A stretch of 64,000 nucleotides of DNA from Micavibrio_A sp964539025 (GTDB lineage Bacteria; Pseudomonadota; Alphaproteobacteria; Micavibrionales; Micavibrionaceae). The DNA lies in the NCBI GenBank assembly GCA_964539025.1, contig CAZIFA010000004.1, positions 163,490 to 227,489 on the forward strand, in the 5' to 3' direction. The translations under genes and the position numbers were made by a program. The notes under the pieces are model-generated. The model saw only the letters and a list, made by a program, of their open reading frames with translations, was not told the origin of the DNA and made no database searches. Positions 7,024-16,977 of the stretch are shown here, one piece after another. The number at the start of each line of letters is the position of its first letter. The stretch's first letter is position 1.

Positions 7024-7893
7024 CTATTGTTTACCTTCTGCCTTAATTGCCTGCACTTTTGGATTTTCATTCAAGTAAGGTAGTTTTGAAGGATTATTTT
7101 TAACCTCATCTATTGCTTTCTCCCATGCGACAAACCGCTCTACTCCAGCAGGATGTGTATCAAGGAAGGCCGCACGACTACTGCTGCTTTCACCGGCAAA
7201 TTTTGACAGCACGAGCATAACATTTTGGGCACGCTTCAAATTATACCCAGCACGAGACAATAGATACGCCGCCAGAAGATCTGCTTCGCGCTCCTGCTCT
7301 TTGGAATAACTGATTGCCCCGATTTCAGCGCCTGCATTCACCATATTTTCGATAGTTTGCTGGTTCTGCTGTTGCTGGTAAGGACTATAGTAAGGATTGT
7401 TGGCGTTTGCTGCTCCTAGAAGAACAGCGGTAATAATGCCAGAAATCGCCGCGCCGGTAGCTGCGTTCTCTGCTCTCTCTTGATTATGATTGGCCAAGTG
7501 ATGTCCCATTTCATGCGCGACGACAGCTGCAACCTCATCATTGTTTTTTAAATACTGCATCATTCCACGATAAAGGGTTATCTTATAACCCTCACTCGCA
7601 TACGCGTTTACTTCGTCTTCTGGATTATATACGACTTGAAAATGGCAACTTTCATATTCCGTATATTTACAAAGAGGCTTCGTGTTTTTTGACAAGCGAT
7701 CGGCAATACTTGCAAGCATTTGCTTATTCTTTTTATCGCTGCGCTCATAAACCTTTAAAGGCTCCTTATTGGTCTCAATTTTTTTCTGCATCGCCTGCAT
7801 GTCAGCATCGCTAACTTGAGGAAGGCGATAAGCGGAACCTGCACATCCTGTCAAAGACAAGACACAGAAAGATAAGATAAATACACGGTGCAT
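7024..7893 (-). CDS. M48-family metalloprotease lipoprotein
   Basis: A 289-residue protein beginning with a lipoprotein signal (MHRVFILSFC...) and lipobox LTGC (Cys17). The zinc protease motif HEMGH lies at about 127-131 in VAAVVAHEMGHH, and a downstream EREADLLAAYLLSRAGY supplies the third ligand, as in M48 peptidases. Such periplasmic lipoproteins take part in outer-membrane protein quality control. The start at 7893 is chosen over the open frame at 7962 because it begins the signal peptide exactly. Two Cys at 75 and 83 could form a disulfide. Gene-level identity (BepA- or LoiP-like) is not resolved. Confidence 0.88.
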   Translation of the reverse strand: MHRVFILSFCVLSLTGCAGSAYRLPQVSDADMQAMQKKIETNKEPLKVYERSDKKNKQMLASIADRLSKNTKPLCKYTEYESCHFQVVYNPEDEVNAYASEGYKITLYRGMMQYLKNNDEVAAVVAHEMGHHLANHNQERAENAATGAAISGIITAVLLGAANANNPYYSPYQQQQNQQTIENMVNAGAEIGAISYSKEQEREADLLAAYLLSRAGYNLKRAQNVMLVLSKFAGESSSSRAAFLDTHPAGVERFVAWEKAIDEVKNNPSKLPYLNENPKVQAIKAEGKQ

Positions 7894-8001
7894 ATTTAAT
7901 TGCCTTTCAAAATATATGGAAAAATATGACATATCTTTGCGCAGTTTTACATTCTTTGGCAATAGACTACTGCGACCGAATGCCTATTAAAATTGATTAT
8001 T

Positions 8002-8457
8002 TTACTGAAAAAACGGATGCTTTACCTTATCGCCCGCAACGATACCGAATTTTTTGGTGATGCCCCCATTGAGTTCCAGCACCGCGAGCGCGGGGCCTTC
8101 CGATGAGATGGATGTCAGGTCGTTCGGCACCGCGCTGTCATGCACATGGCCTATCGTCCCGTCTTTGCGTATAAAGATCATATCGAGCGGAATTAGCGTG
8201 TTTTTCATCCAGAAAGCGCGTTTGTCTTCGGATGCAAATACAAACAGCATCCCGGCGTCTTTTGGCATTTCGGTGCGGCCCATCAGGCCGATCTCCTGCT
8301 GCTGCGGTGTCAGCGCCAATTCAATGTTGAAGCCATGTTCCTTGCCATCACGAGAAATAATGGTCAAATGCCGCGTCGGATCGACATTGGGTACATGTTT
8401 TTGATCGCACGCGCAAAGCGCCAGCAGGGCAAAGAAAACAATCAGGTATCTTTTCAT
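8002..8457 (-). CDS. DUF192 family lipoprotein
   Basis: A 151-residue protein with a signal and lipobox LCAC (14-17). The DUF192 fold follows: ELALTPQQQEIGLMGRTEMP, then MLFVFASEDKRAFWMKNTLIPLDMIFI and a C-terminal VLELNGG. The function of the family is unknown; members are exported. The start overlaps the stop of the ABC transporter gene (8454-8457), so the two are probably coupled. Confidence 0.88.
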   Translation of the reverse strand: MKRYLIVFFALLALCACDQKHVPNVDPTRHLTIISRDGKEHGFNIELALTPQQQEIGLMGRTEMPKDAGMLFVFASEDKRAFWMKNTLIPLDMIFIRKDGTIGHVHDSAVPNDLTSISSEGPALAVLELNGGITKKFGIVAGDKVKHPFFQ

Positions 8458-10229
8458 CGCAATCCCGCGCCGTAAATCCGCGCATAAACACCGTCTTTGG
8501 TCAGAAGTTCGTTATGCTTGCCGCGCTCGGCTATACGCCCCTCTTCCAGCACGATGATCTGATCTGCGTTCTGCACGGTGGAAAGCCTGTGCGCGATAAC
8601 AAGCGTGGTGCGTCCTTTTTGCAGTTCGGCGAGCGTGTTCTGGATCGCACGTTCGGCTTCGTTATCGAGCGCAGATGTCGCTTCATCAAGTAATAGGATG
8701 GGTGCGTTGCGGAGCACGGCGCGGGCGATAGCGATGCGTTGACGCTGTCCGCCCGAAAGTTTCAACCCTTCTTCGCCAAGTTTCGTATCGTATCCCTGCG
8801 GCAGACGACGGATAAAATCATCGGCTTCGGCGGCAATAGCGGCCTTGATGATTTCGTCCTGATACGCACCTTTCCTGCCATAACCGATATTGGCCCAGAC
8901 CGTGTCATCGAAAATCGTGATGTCCTGTGAAACCAGCGCTATATTCTGGCGCAATGAAGCGAGGGATAAATCACGGATATCATCCGTGCCGATCAAAATA
9001 CGTCCCACCGTAGGATCGAAAAAGCGCGGGATCATGTTCATGATCGTCGTCTTGCCTGAACCCGATGGGCCAACGAGCGCTGTAACGGTTCCGCCATATA
9101 CATTGAAGGACACACCATCGAGCGCCTTTTTGGCGCCCTCTTCATACTGATATTCCACGCCTTCGAACGTGATGTCGGGGTGCTGATACGAAGCGGTTTT
9201 TGCACCGCTACGATCCGCGACATGCGGGTGTTGATCTATCATATCGAACACGCGATCAGCCGCGCCAAGCCCCATCTGGAACGAACTGTTCAGCTTGGCT
9301 ATACGCTTCATCGGTTCATACGACATCGAAAAGGCGGTGATGAAGGACAGCAATTCCCCCACCGTGCTGCGGTCTGCCGCCACCTGATACCCGCCATAGA
9401 CGATGATGGCGAAAACGACGAGGCCGACGAGCGTTTCGTTAAACGGCGTAGAAATATTGTTTATCCGCACGGCCTTTATAGTTAGATCGCGAACCCTGAA
9501 TATCGCTTTTTCGGCACGATCCCGCTCATGGTCTTCCATGCCATAGGCTTTGACCAAACGCACGCCCAGAAATATCTGGGACAGCATGTCTGATAATTTA
9601 GCGGAATCTTCCTGAATGCGCCCCGACATCTTGCGAAGGCGCCGTCCTACCCATGCGACGAACACAGCCGTGAACGGGAAGATGATGAAAATCATGCAAG
9701 ATAAAAACCAGTCCTGATAAAACATGACACCGACGAGGAAGATCAGGGTTAAAAAGTTTTTCCCCATCCCCGTAATACCGTCCGTCACCGCCGCGCGCAT
9801 GACATTGACGTCGCCGGTCATGCGGGAGATAAGCTGGCCGCTTGGGTTGGCGTGAAAGAAATTCAGGTCGAGATCAAGAAATTTCGAGAACATGTCATGC
9901 TGGATCGTGCCGACGATGGTCTGCCCGACGCGGTTCATGATAATCGTGTGCTGGTACGTGGCGATGCCGCGAACGATAAAAATAGCAAGAATGGCAAAAC
10001 CGAGCAGCCAGACGCGATCAAGATTCCCGGCGGTCAACACATCGTCCATAACAGGTTCGATCATCGCGGCGAAGGCGGCTGTCAATCCGGCGGAGAGCAG
10101 CATGAAAAAACTCGCCGCCGCGACGCTGCCCGTGTGCGCCGCAACATAATTTTTCAGGATGCGGCGCACAAGAAGCATTGTGGGCCTTTTGTGCATGACC
10201 GGCAGTGGCTTATCCAAGGTTTCTTTCAT
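8454..10229 (-). CDS. ABC transporter, fused permease and ATPase (MsbA-like)
   Basis: A 591-residue half-transporter: six TM segments in the first about 320 residues, then an ATPase with Walker A GPSGSGKT, signature LSGGQRQR and Walker B ILLLDEATSALD. This is the layout of lipid A/lipid exporters of the MsbA group. It probably works as a homodimer in the inner membrane, flipping lipid-linked substrates. The start at 10229 (MKETLDK) is preferred over the open frame to 10397, which would overlap the divergent patatin gene. Substrate cannot be told from sequence; multidrug export is an alternative. Confidence 0.85.
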   Translation of the reverse strand: MKETLDKPLPVMHKRPTMLLVRRILKNYVAAHTGSVAAASFFMLLSAGLTAAFAAMIEPVMDDVLTAGNLDRVWLLGFAILAIFIVRGIATYQHTIIMNRVGQTIVGTIQHDMFSKFLDLDLNFFHANPSGQLISRMTGDVNVMRAAVTDGITGMGKNFLTLIFLVGVMFYQDWFLSCMIFIIFPFTAVFVAWVGRRLRKMSGRIQEDSAKLSDMLSQIFLGVRLVKAYGMEDHERDRAEKAIFRVRDLTIKAVRINNISTPFNETLVGLVVFAIIVYGGYQVAADRSTVGELLSFITAFSMSYEPMKRIAKLNSSFQMGLGAADRVFDMIDQHPHVADRSGAKTASYQHPDITFEGVEYQYEEGAKKALDGVSFNVYGGTVTALVGPSGSGKTTIMNMIPRFFDPTVGRILIGTDDIRDLSLASLRQNIALVSQDITIFDDTVWANIGYGRKGAYQDEIIKAAIAAEADDFIRRLPQGYDTKLGEEGLKLSGGQRQRIAIARAVLRNAPILLLDEATSALDNEAERAIQNTLAELQKGRTTLVIAHRLSTVQNADQIIVLEEGRIAERGKHNELLTKDGVYARIYGAGLR

Positions 10230-10268
10230 AATTTCTGTGATAAACTTATCGTGGTAGGTTAGCAAGGT

Positions 10269-11276
10269 ATGAGCACTGACTATACAGGGAAAAACGGCGA
10301 AAAACAGGCGGTTTCCAATGGAATCGGCCTGGCATTGGGTGGCGGAATGGCCCGCGGATTCGCCCATATCGGCGTCATCAAAACCTTGGAAAAACACGGA
10401 ATCAAACCCACCATTATCACGGGTACATCCATCGGCGCGGTTACGGGCGCGGCCTATCTGACGGGCAAAATGGGGGAACTGGAAGACTGGGCACGTTCGC
10501 TGAACCGCTTTCGTATCCTCTCCTACCTCGATCTTCGCGTGCGCAGCGCGGGATTGATCGGCGGACGCAGGCTTGTGACGTTGCTGGAAAAAAATTTCGG
10601 CGATATGAAGATGGAAGATCTACCGCATGATTTTACCGCCGTCGCTGCAGACCTAGCGACCGGGCATGAGGTTTGGCTCAAACACGGATCGCTCGTCGAT
10701 AATATCCGCGCCTCTTTCGCCCTGCCCGGCGTTTTTCCACCCGTCGAGATGAACGGGCGCTATCTTGTGGACGGCGCCCTCGTCAACCCCTGTCCTATTT
10801 CTGTGTGTCAGGCGCAGGGCGCGCGCATGACGATTGCGGTGGACCTGCACGCCGACTTGATCGGAAAGGCGGTAAAGCCGGGGAGTAATTTTCAGACCGT
10901 TGCCGGGTTCGATTTATTTAACGAAGACGATGTTCCCCCCGACAAACAGGAACCTTTCTTAAAAAATCCGCTCTCCCTAAAGCTCTTCAAACGCGAGCCA
11001 GCTTCGCCATCCTTGTTCGGCGTGATGGTTTCCGCGCTCGGCATTATGCAGGATCGTCTTACACGTTCGCGCCTTGCCGGTGATCCTCCGGACATTCATA
11101 TCAAGCCGCAGCTAGGCCATATTGGCATGCTGGAATTTGAAAAAGCGGATGATCTGATCAAGCTAGGTATGGAAGCGACGGAACGCGTCATGCCGGAAAT
11201 TCGCGCGGGCCTTAATATTTTCTTGCCGAAACACCAGCGGCCAGGATACACCCCCCCTGATGATATTCCGGATTAA
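10269..11276 (+). CDS. Patatin-like phospholipase family protein
   Basis: A 335-residue protein with the full patatin signature: oxyanion-hole loop GGGMARG (24-30), nucleophile motif GTSIG (Ser54) and catalytic aspartate in VDGA (Asp168). It belongs to the RssA/YchK type of bacterial patatins, which lack a signal peptide and are presumed cytoplasmic or membrane-associated lipid acyl hydrolases. It starts 40 bases from the MsbA-like gene in the opposite direction, so both promoters share this short interval. Confidence 0.88.
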   Translation: MSTDYTGKNGEKQAVSNGIGLALGGGMARGFAHIGVIKTLEKHGIKPTIITGTSIGAVTGAAYLTGKMGELEDWARSLNRFRILSYLDLRVRSAGLIGGRRLVTLLEKNFGDMKMEDLPHDFTAVAADLATGHEVWLKHGSLVDNIRASFALPGVFPPVEMNGRYLVDGALVNPCPISVCQAQGARMTIAVDLHADLIGKAVKPGSNFQTVAGFDLFNEDDVPPDKQEPFLKNPLSLKLFKREPASPSLFGVMVSALGIMQDRLTRSRLAGDPPDIHIKPQLGHIGMLEFEKADDLIKLGMEATERVMPEIRAGLNIFLPKHQRPGYTPPDDIPD

Positions 11277-11285
11277 TCACCACCC

Positions 11286-11372
11286 TGTCATCCCGACAGG
11301 AGCGAAGCGGAACGGAGGGATCTTTGGTCTGACCGATCTGCCAAAGATCCCTCGACTTCGCTCGGGATGACA
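11286..11372. repeat. Palindromic repeat element
   Basis: TGTCATCCCGA at the left end and TCGGGATGACA at the right are perfect inverted ends. Internal arms GGAGGGATCTTTGG and CCAAAGATCCCTCGA also pair. It fills the gap between the convergent patatin and HAD genes and could act as a bidirectional terminator in RNA. Confidence 0.85.
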
Positions 11373-11383
11373 TGATTAGAGAA

Positions 11384-12316
11384 TTAGGAAGGCTGTTTCC
11401 GCTTCTTATGCTTCCTGTCCGGAAGCGCCTTGCCCCATCGCAATTCAGGCGCAAGGTATGTCGGCATCACGTTGTTATAAACGGCCATAAGGTTTTTGAG
11501 CGCGTTGTTGGTTTCCTTGGGCGTTCTGCAATGCGCGAAGTTCGCGGCATGCAATCCTGATTTGAACAGACATGTATCGATGCCCGATGCGTTCGCGCCA
11601 ATCACGTCATGCGCCATCGTATCACCAAGCATAACGGTCTGTGCCGGATAAACATCTTTCTTTTGCAGGTACTGGATGCAGTAATTGAAGATCAGCTTGT
11701 GCGGTTTGCCGATATAATTGACGATGCCGCCGGAATCTTCATATCGCCGTGCCAACAATAACGGCCCGGTTAATAATCCCGCACCGATCATGGAAAGTGA
11801 ATCCGGGTTCTGGCAGTAGGCCCGCAGACGGCGCTGGATAGCTTTACGGATCATAGGATCGTAATCCTGCAGCGTCTGGCGCGGGTAATCCATACCGAGG
11901 ATCAGGACAAAATCAGCATTATCGACATTATCGACGATTTCTATGCCGGAATCTTTATAGACTTTTTCCTGTCCCTTACGGCCAAACACATAGCATTTTT
12001 TGCCAAGCTTATCGAACACGCCGCCCGCGCGGGTGTTGAAACCTTCCCACAAAACTTCGGCGGGCGTGACGATGGCGTTGTAAAGACTTGGACCTAGACC
12101 CATCTTTTTAAGACGTTCCTTGTTGTCTTCCGCACGTTCGTCGGAATTGGACAGGATCAGGATGGTCTTTTTGCGTTCTTTGAGTTCCTTTAGGCAATCG
12201 GCGGCGCCGGGAAACAGTTCCTCTCCGTCATGGAGCACGCCCCATTGATCGATGATGAACCCCATATAGCTGTCGGAGATATCGGATACCCCCTCACAGA
12301 ATTTTGTTTTTGCCAT
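11384..12316 (-). CDS. HAD-superfamily class IIA hydrolase (TIGR01459 type)
   Basis: A 310-residue protein. The HAD motif I is IIDQWGVLHDG, a DxWG variant typical of the TIGR01459/NagD-like group. ILILSNSDERAED gives motif II, and a C-terminal VMLGDTMAHDVIGANASG gives the metal-binding acidic motif. Members are predicted sugar- or nucleotide-phosphate phosphatases; the substrate is unknown. The C-terminus ends in a Lys/Arg-rich tail. The gene is flanked on both sides by palindromic repeats. Confidence 0.85.
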   Translation of the reverse strand: MAKTKFCEGVSDISDSYMGFIIDQWGVLHDGEELFPGAADCLKELKERKKTILILSNSDERAEDNKERLKKMGLGPSLYNAIVTPAEVLWEGFNTRAGGVFDKLGKKCYVFGRKGQEKVYKDSGIEIVDNVDNADFVLILGMDYPRQTLQDYDPMIRKAIQRRLRAYCQNPDSLSMIGAGLLTGPLLLARRYEDSGGIVNYIGKPHKLIFNYCIQYLQKKDVYPAQTVMLGDTMAHDVIGANASGIDTCLFKSGLHAANFAHCRTPKETNNALKNLMAVYNNVMPTYLAPELRWGKALPDRKHKKRKQPS

Positions 12317-12419
12317 TGTAGCTAAAGGCCTTGGATATGAATAACGCCGTTACAGGTTGATATTATGGGGGTAAAGAACAATCTAATCAACCCGTTAATA
12401 AGGAAATCCATCTCCTTTC

Positions 12420-12503
12420 GTCATCCCGACTGGAGCGAAGCGTAATGGAGGGATCTTTTCACAGCCCGCCCTCCAAGATCCCTCGACTTCGCTCGGGATG
12501 ACA
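12420..12503. repeat. Palindromic repeat element
   Basis: Starts GTCATCCCGAC and ends GTC complement GGGATGAC. Inner arms GGAGGGATCTT and AAGATCCCTCGA pair. It lies between the HAD gene start and the 3' end of the coiled-coil gene and closely matches the copy at 11286. Confidence 0.85.
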
Positions 12504-12517
12504 TTGGGAGCGTTGGG

Positions 12518-15500
12518 TTAAGCCGCCTTGCGTGTGCCTGTGTCTCTCGGGCGCTTGGGATCGCGGCCCGTGGCGGTGCACAGAATCTGATAGAGCTTGC
12601 CAACATCCGAGGAGAAGAACGTGGCCCCGAGCAGGTCGCCATGGTCGTTGGTGAGGGCTTGTTCGTAGACTTCCTCGAACTGTCGGACGAAGCGGCCCAC
12701 ATAGTTGCGGAATTCGGAATCGGCGGTGTATTTCTCGCGAATTTTGTCCACGGGAAGCTTGTCGCCCATTTCGACGAGGCGGCGGGTAAAGGCCCAGACA
12801 TCGCCCTTCTGGTACGATTTCCACGTTTTCTCGCCGATTTCGCCTTCTGCCATACGGGTGATGTCGACAGATAGCGAGTGCAGTGATTCGACCACGAATT
12901 TGGCCGAAGACATGAATGCCTCGCGTTTGGCTTTCCATTCCGTGTCACGGATCACGTCGATTTGTTTCATTGCATCCTGCGCCGCCTTGAACAGGGCGTT
13001 GGAATGGCGTGAGAAGGTGCTGGATGCCTCTTCCGATGCCTTGAGCGCCTTGGTGGAGACGATGACGAGACGTTCGGATTCTTCGGCCAGACGTTCTTTC
13101 GACGCGTCGATGCGAACCGTGACATCTTCCGCCGCCGTGCCGACATCGTCGAGTTTACCGGACAGGACCGATACGGCGCGGCTGATCGTATCCGCAGCGC
13201 GGTTTCCGGCCTCGGCCACTGAATCCGCCTGTGCGGATAGCTCGTTGCCGTATTCTTTGGACGTGTTGAGCGAAACTTTCATCTGTTCCGACACTTCGCG
13301 GGCACGAAGAGCAAAAGAATCCCCTGCCTTCTTGAGTTCCATCAAAGTCGCCTGAGATGTTTTGAGAAGGTTTTCGGCTTCGCGCTGAACGTTCAGGACC
13401 ATATCCTTGCCCGATGCGACCGTTTCTTCGCTGAATTCCTTCAGCTTGCGACCTTCGACCAAAGCATGATCACCAGCCTGTTCGAACCTTGAGGCGGATT
13501 CCTCGGCCACTGTTTGTGCGTTTTCGGCTTGGCGCAGGAATTCATCGCCCGCGTCTTTCATTTGCGTCACCGCCTGGCCGACCGAAACAGACAATTCATG
13601 GAATTGCTCGTTGATCGCCTTTTGCACCGCCTCGATCTTGAGCAAGGCCTGATCGCTGGCCAAATGCAGATCGGATGCCTGATTATTCAGCGTGGATTCG
13701 ATGGTACGCATCTTTTCGGATGCCGATTCCGCGGCAGCTTCGATATCATCCACACGGTCACGCAGGTGATCGGACGAGGATTTGAGGATGGAGGATGCTT
13801 CGTCCGCGCCTTCCTTGAGTTTGGCAAGGCGTTCATCGAAGATTTCGCCGATGGCAGACAGGCCTTTGAGGTTGGAATCGGACGTATCGGTGAAATCAAC
13901 GCGGAGTTTTTCCAACTTGTCCTGTGCGGCGTTCGCCTGCTCGACCGCGCGGATATAGACGGGTTCAATGCCATCCGCCGTCTGCAACAGCGATCGGGCA
14001 ACGGCTTCCATCGCTTCACGTGCATCATCGCTTTCAGATTTTAGCGCGGTGATGCGGCCGGACAGACGTTCTTCCAGATTGGACAGGTCGCCAATCGCAG
14101 TTTGCGTGTTACGCGATATATCCGTGCAGCTTTCGGCGATCGTGCCGTTGAGACGCGAGATATCATCCTGCGCGGTGTGCGACAAACCTACGAGACGGCC
14201 TGCCTGATCTTCAAGCGCAGCGCGAACGGATTCGATCTGCCGCAGGCTTTCCGTGACTTTTTCGGAGAGGTCATCTTTTTGCTGCCCCATATGTTCAGAG
14301 ATAGAACGCGAATGGCCAGCAATCTGACCCGCCAGCGTCGAAATATCCTGAGCCTGCGTACGCAATAGATCGCGGATTTTCTCAGCATTATCGGTTGCTT
14401 TATCAGATGCATCGTTGAGGTCTTTAACACGGCGTGAAAGCGTCGTAGCGATGGCTTCGTGCTTGAGGTCGGCGTCGGAAACGGCGCGCGTAACAGCCTG
14501 CAACGGTGAAGACAGCGCGTTGCGTACATTCTCGATCCGCTCGGTGAGTGTGGCTTGAGCGATGTTGATTTTCTCGACCTGTTCTTCGACAGATGCCGAA
14601 AGCTTGTTGACCTGTTCATCGGCCATGTTGCTAGCAGCCTGAATCTGCTCACGGCTTTTTTCCAGCATATCGACGATGTTCTGGATATGCTCAATATTGC
14701 CCGCGCCAGCTTCGTTAAGATGGTCGATGTTGGTCTTGGTGGTTTCGATAAGATTTTCCGCCTGTTTTTGCGCATCGTCAGTAGCGCGGGACAAAGATTC
14801 AATCGCGCGACGGACAGCGCTGCTGACACTTTCTGCGCCGGACAATGCAACCGTCATACCTTCGGATAGTTTATGCGCGGTTTGCGTGCCAACATTCTCA
14901 ATGGCGGCGACTTTATCATCCATGCCATCCAAAACAGATTTGAGCGCGGTTGCGCGTTGTTCCAGACGTTCTTCTAGCGCCGTGGTCTGTGTGGAGATAT
15001 GATCGACGGCATCCTTGATAACCGTCACGCCGCCATTGAGGCGCGTTGCGATACTCTCTGCTTCGTCGGCGAGTTTTTGCGCGCCTTGATCCAAGGCTTC
15101 GCGGTTTTCTTGGATGGTCGAACCGGCCTTGGTCATGGAATCGACCGTGCGCTTGGTCATATCTTCCAGATCCTTGATCTGGCCTTGCAGCGTTTCGCCG
15201 AGACGTGCGGTTTCTTCGGAAACATGCGCCGTCGCGCCTGCCAATTCTTTCTTGTGCGTGTCGAAATCACCCGACAGTTTTTCAAGCTTGATCGCGATCT
15301 CATCGACGGCGTGTTTCAGCCCGTCATAGCTGGTTTCAAGATTTTTAGAGATATCGGTGGTTTTGTCTTTGGCGGAATCGGCGGCTTCGAGCAGCTTCGA
15401 AGCGCCCTTGCCGATGGCGGATTCCATTTCCGCGGCACGTTCGAGAATAGTGAGCGTCGCCTGATCCCAAGCTTCAGTACCCGCCTGCGTTTTGGAATCG

Positions 15501-16336
15501 ATATCCGATGTGCGTTGTTCGATTTCTTCGGTCAGGGACAGAAGTTTTGCCGAACGCTCATTCAGCGTTTCGGATAGACGATCGATGTGGAATTCGGTTT
15601 TCTTGGAAATTCCAGCCATACCCTGAATTTCAGAGCGCAATCCCATGCGTGCGCGGTGAATGGATTTCAAAACAGCTTTCGATGCCGTGGACAGTTCAGC
15701 CGCTTGGCGAACCAGTTCCTCAATATCTTTATGAATAACCTGGCTGCGTTCAGAGGACGGAAAAATCATCGCCTGCAATTCGCCGCGCAGCGCTTCTGCA
15801 TACATATGAATATCGGAACCGCGCTGCACGAAAGCCAGCACAACCCAGATCAGCGCGATCGGCGCCAACATTCCGGCGATAAAGCCACCGAGCAGATGCG
15901 GTTGCTGTGCCGCGAGCGTGCTCCAGCCGATATTGGTAAAAATGTAGGATGCGCAAAGGCCGATCCATACCGCCGTTAAAATCATGGAAACGGCTTGCAG
16001 GATTTGAATAGAAGTCTTGCGACGAAAAGTTTTCTTGTTCGAAGGGGTGAGCATCAGCACAGGCTCATTATCAACATCCGTATCTTCAAAACGGCGGGCG
16101 GAAGGAAACACGCTTTCAGGTTCGGAATTATTGCTCTGGCTGGCCGTACTCATACGCAGGGTTTTGAGCGCGCCGCCCGAACGAATGGAAATGGACCCGC
16201 CATCCTTTTTGTCATTCGCGGCCTGTGCGGCGATTTCTTCTTGAACCTTTTCAAGCTTTTCGCGGGCTTCTTCGACGACTTTTACGGAGGAAGAGACTGT
16301 AACAGCGGGTTTTTTCACGGAAGACGAGTCGGACAT
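12518..16336 (-). CDS. Giant two-TM coiled-coil protein, candidate pole/division organiser (TipN/GPR-like)
   Basis: 1272 residues. Residues 1-105 are polar and probably disordered. Two TM segments lie at about 110-133 and 148-170. From about 185 to 1150 the protein is almost all Ala/Glu/Ser/Thr-rich heptad-like helix with no cysteine or proline-rich breaks. The last about 110 residues form a compact conserved-looking domain (TWKSYQKGDVWAFTRRLVEM and FRNYVGRFVRQFEEVYEQAL). N-terminal TM pairs followed by huge apolipoprotein-like coiled coils are known from alphaproteobacterial polarity factors such as Caulobacter TipN and Agrobacterium GPR. Homology to these is a guess from architecture, not from shared motifs. 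Confidence 0.7.
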   Translation of the reverse strand: MSDSSSVKKPAVTVSSSVKVVEEAREKLEKVQEEIAAQAANDKKDGGSISIRSGGALKTLRMSTASQSNNSEPESVFPSARRFEDTDVDNEPVLMLTPSNKKTFRRKTSIQILQAVSMILTAVWIGLCASYIFTNIGWSTLAAQQPHLLGGFIAGMLAPIALIWVVLAFVQRGSDIHMYAEALRGELQAMIFPSSERSQVIHKDIEELVRQAAELSTASKAVLKSIHRARMGLRSEIQGMAGISKKTEFHIDRLSETLNERSAKLLSLTEEIEQRTSDIDSKTQAGTEAWDQATLTILERAAEMESAIGKGASKLLEAADSAKDKTTDISKNLETSYDGLKHAVDEIAIKLEKLSGDFDTHKKELAGATAHVSEETARLGETLQGQIKDLEDMTKRTVDSMTKAGSTIQENREALDQGAQKLADEAESIATRLNGGVTVIKDAVDHISTQTTALEERLEQRATALKSVLDGMDDKVAAIENVGTQTAHKLSEGMTVALSGAESVSSAVRRAIESLSRATDDAQKQAENLIETTKTNIDHLNEAGAGNIEHIQNIVDMLEKSREQIQAASNMADEQVNKLSASVEEQVEKINIAQATLTERIENVRNALSSPLQAVTRAVSDADLKHEAIATTLSRRVKDLNDASDKATDNAEKIRDLLRTQAQDISTLAGQIAGHSRSISEHMGQQKDDLSEKVTESLRQIESVRAALEDQAGRLVGLSHTAQDDISRLNGTIAESCTDISRNTQTAIGDLSNLEERLSGRITALKSESDDAREAMEAVARSLLQTADGIEPVYIRAVEQANAAQDKLEKLRVDFTDTSDSNLKGLSAIGEIFDERLAKLKEGADEASSILKSSSDHLRDRVDDIEAAAESASEKMRTIESTLNNQASDLHLASDQALLKIEAVQKAINEQFHELSVSVGQAVTQMKDAGDEFLRQAENAQTVAEESASRFEQAGDHALVEGRKLKEFSEETVASGKDMVLNVQREAENLLKTSQATLMELKKAGDSFALRAREVSEQMKVSLNTSKEYGNELSAQADSVAEAGNRAADTISRAVSVLSGKLDDVGTAAEDVTVRIDASKERLAEESERLVIVSTKALKASEEASSTFSRHSNALFKAAQDAMKQIDVIRDTEWKAKREAFMSSAKFVVESLHSLSVDITRMAEGEIGEKTWKSYQKGDVWAFTRRLVEMGDKLPVDKIREKYTADSEFRNYVGRFVRQFEEVYEQALTNDHGDLLGATFFSSDVGKLYQILCTATGRDPKRPRDTGTRKAA

Positions 16337-16381
16337 GCCCTGAGCTTTCCTTAGCGAGTGATAAAATGAAAGTTGAATGAG

Positions 16382-16398
16382 TGTCTTATAAAGACACG
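16382..16398. other. Hairpin in the leader of the coiled-coil gene
   Basis: GTGTCTT-ATA-AAGACAC is a perfect 7-bp stem, about 45 bases upstream of the minus-strand start at 16336. There is no T-run on either strand. It could be a leader structure or a weak end for the upstream gene. Confidence 0.35.
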
Positions 16399-16454
16399 CT
16401 CACATTTCACTCGCAAGGCGCAGTGGCTAGTTTTCCACAGGGGAAATTAACTAT

Positions 16455-16967
16455 TTAATTGCACATCGGCCGGGAAACGGGGTGGCTGGGATTCATGGTC
16501 GCGGCCCAGGCTTTGATTTCCGCCGTGCTCATTTTATCGACCTTGGGAAGGCGCGGCGCGTATTGGGAACAAAAGATGTCCGGGCGCATCTTGGCGGCAT
16601 CTGTCGAAACCTTGTTGGCAAAGTCGGTGCGCAAATCGTGCAACGAGCGTTCCGGGTTAGACTTTCCGGCCAGCGCAAAATAATTTATCAGCGTATTTTC
16701 ATATCCGCCGATCAGATTCGCATGACGCGCGGTAATTTTTTGATATTGTACATAGAAATTCGCCCAGCCACGCGGCGTCATATGCTGACAATTAAGCGCG
16801 ATAACCATCAGTTCGGAATGGATGCGGATCCCCTGTTCTGCCTCGGCTTCTTCTGGCGTGTAGCACTGGCGACCCTTGGCGCCATCGACGATGATAGGCA
16901 CTTCAAGCTGGGCGAGCGCCGGAACGGCATACAGGCACAAAGCAAGACACAGGATAAATTTTTTCAT
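16455..16967 (-). CDS. Exported protein of unknown function
   Basis: A 170-residue protein with a textbook signal peptide (MKKFILCLALCLYAVPALA, cleavage before QLE). The mature part has four cysteines (CYTPEEAE, NCQHMTPRGW, IFCSQYAPRLP and a C-terminal MCN), probably two disulfides in the periplasm. The segment around HMTPRGWANFYVQYQKI is helix-forming. I do not recognise the family. It follows the hydroxyacid dehydrogenase gene by about 10 bases on the same strand and may be co-transcribed. Confidence 0.7.
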   Translation of the reverse strand: MKKFILCLALCLYAVPALAQLEVPIIVDGAKGRQCYTPEEAEAEQGIRIHSELMVIALNCQHMTPRGWANFYVQYQKITARHANLIGGYENTLINYFALAGKSNPERSLHDLRTDFANKVSTDAAKMRPDIFCSQYAPRLPKVDKMSTAEIKAWAATMNPSHPVSRPMCN

Positions 16968-16977
16968 AAGGACCCTC

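Noticed and set aside
12641..16354. Many plus-strand frames opposite the coiled-coil gene
   Set aside because: They are antisense shadows caused by the repetitive Ala/Glu codon pattern of the real gene.
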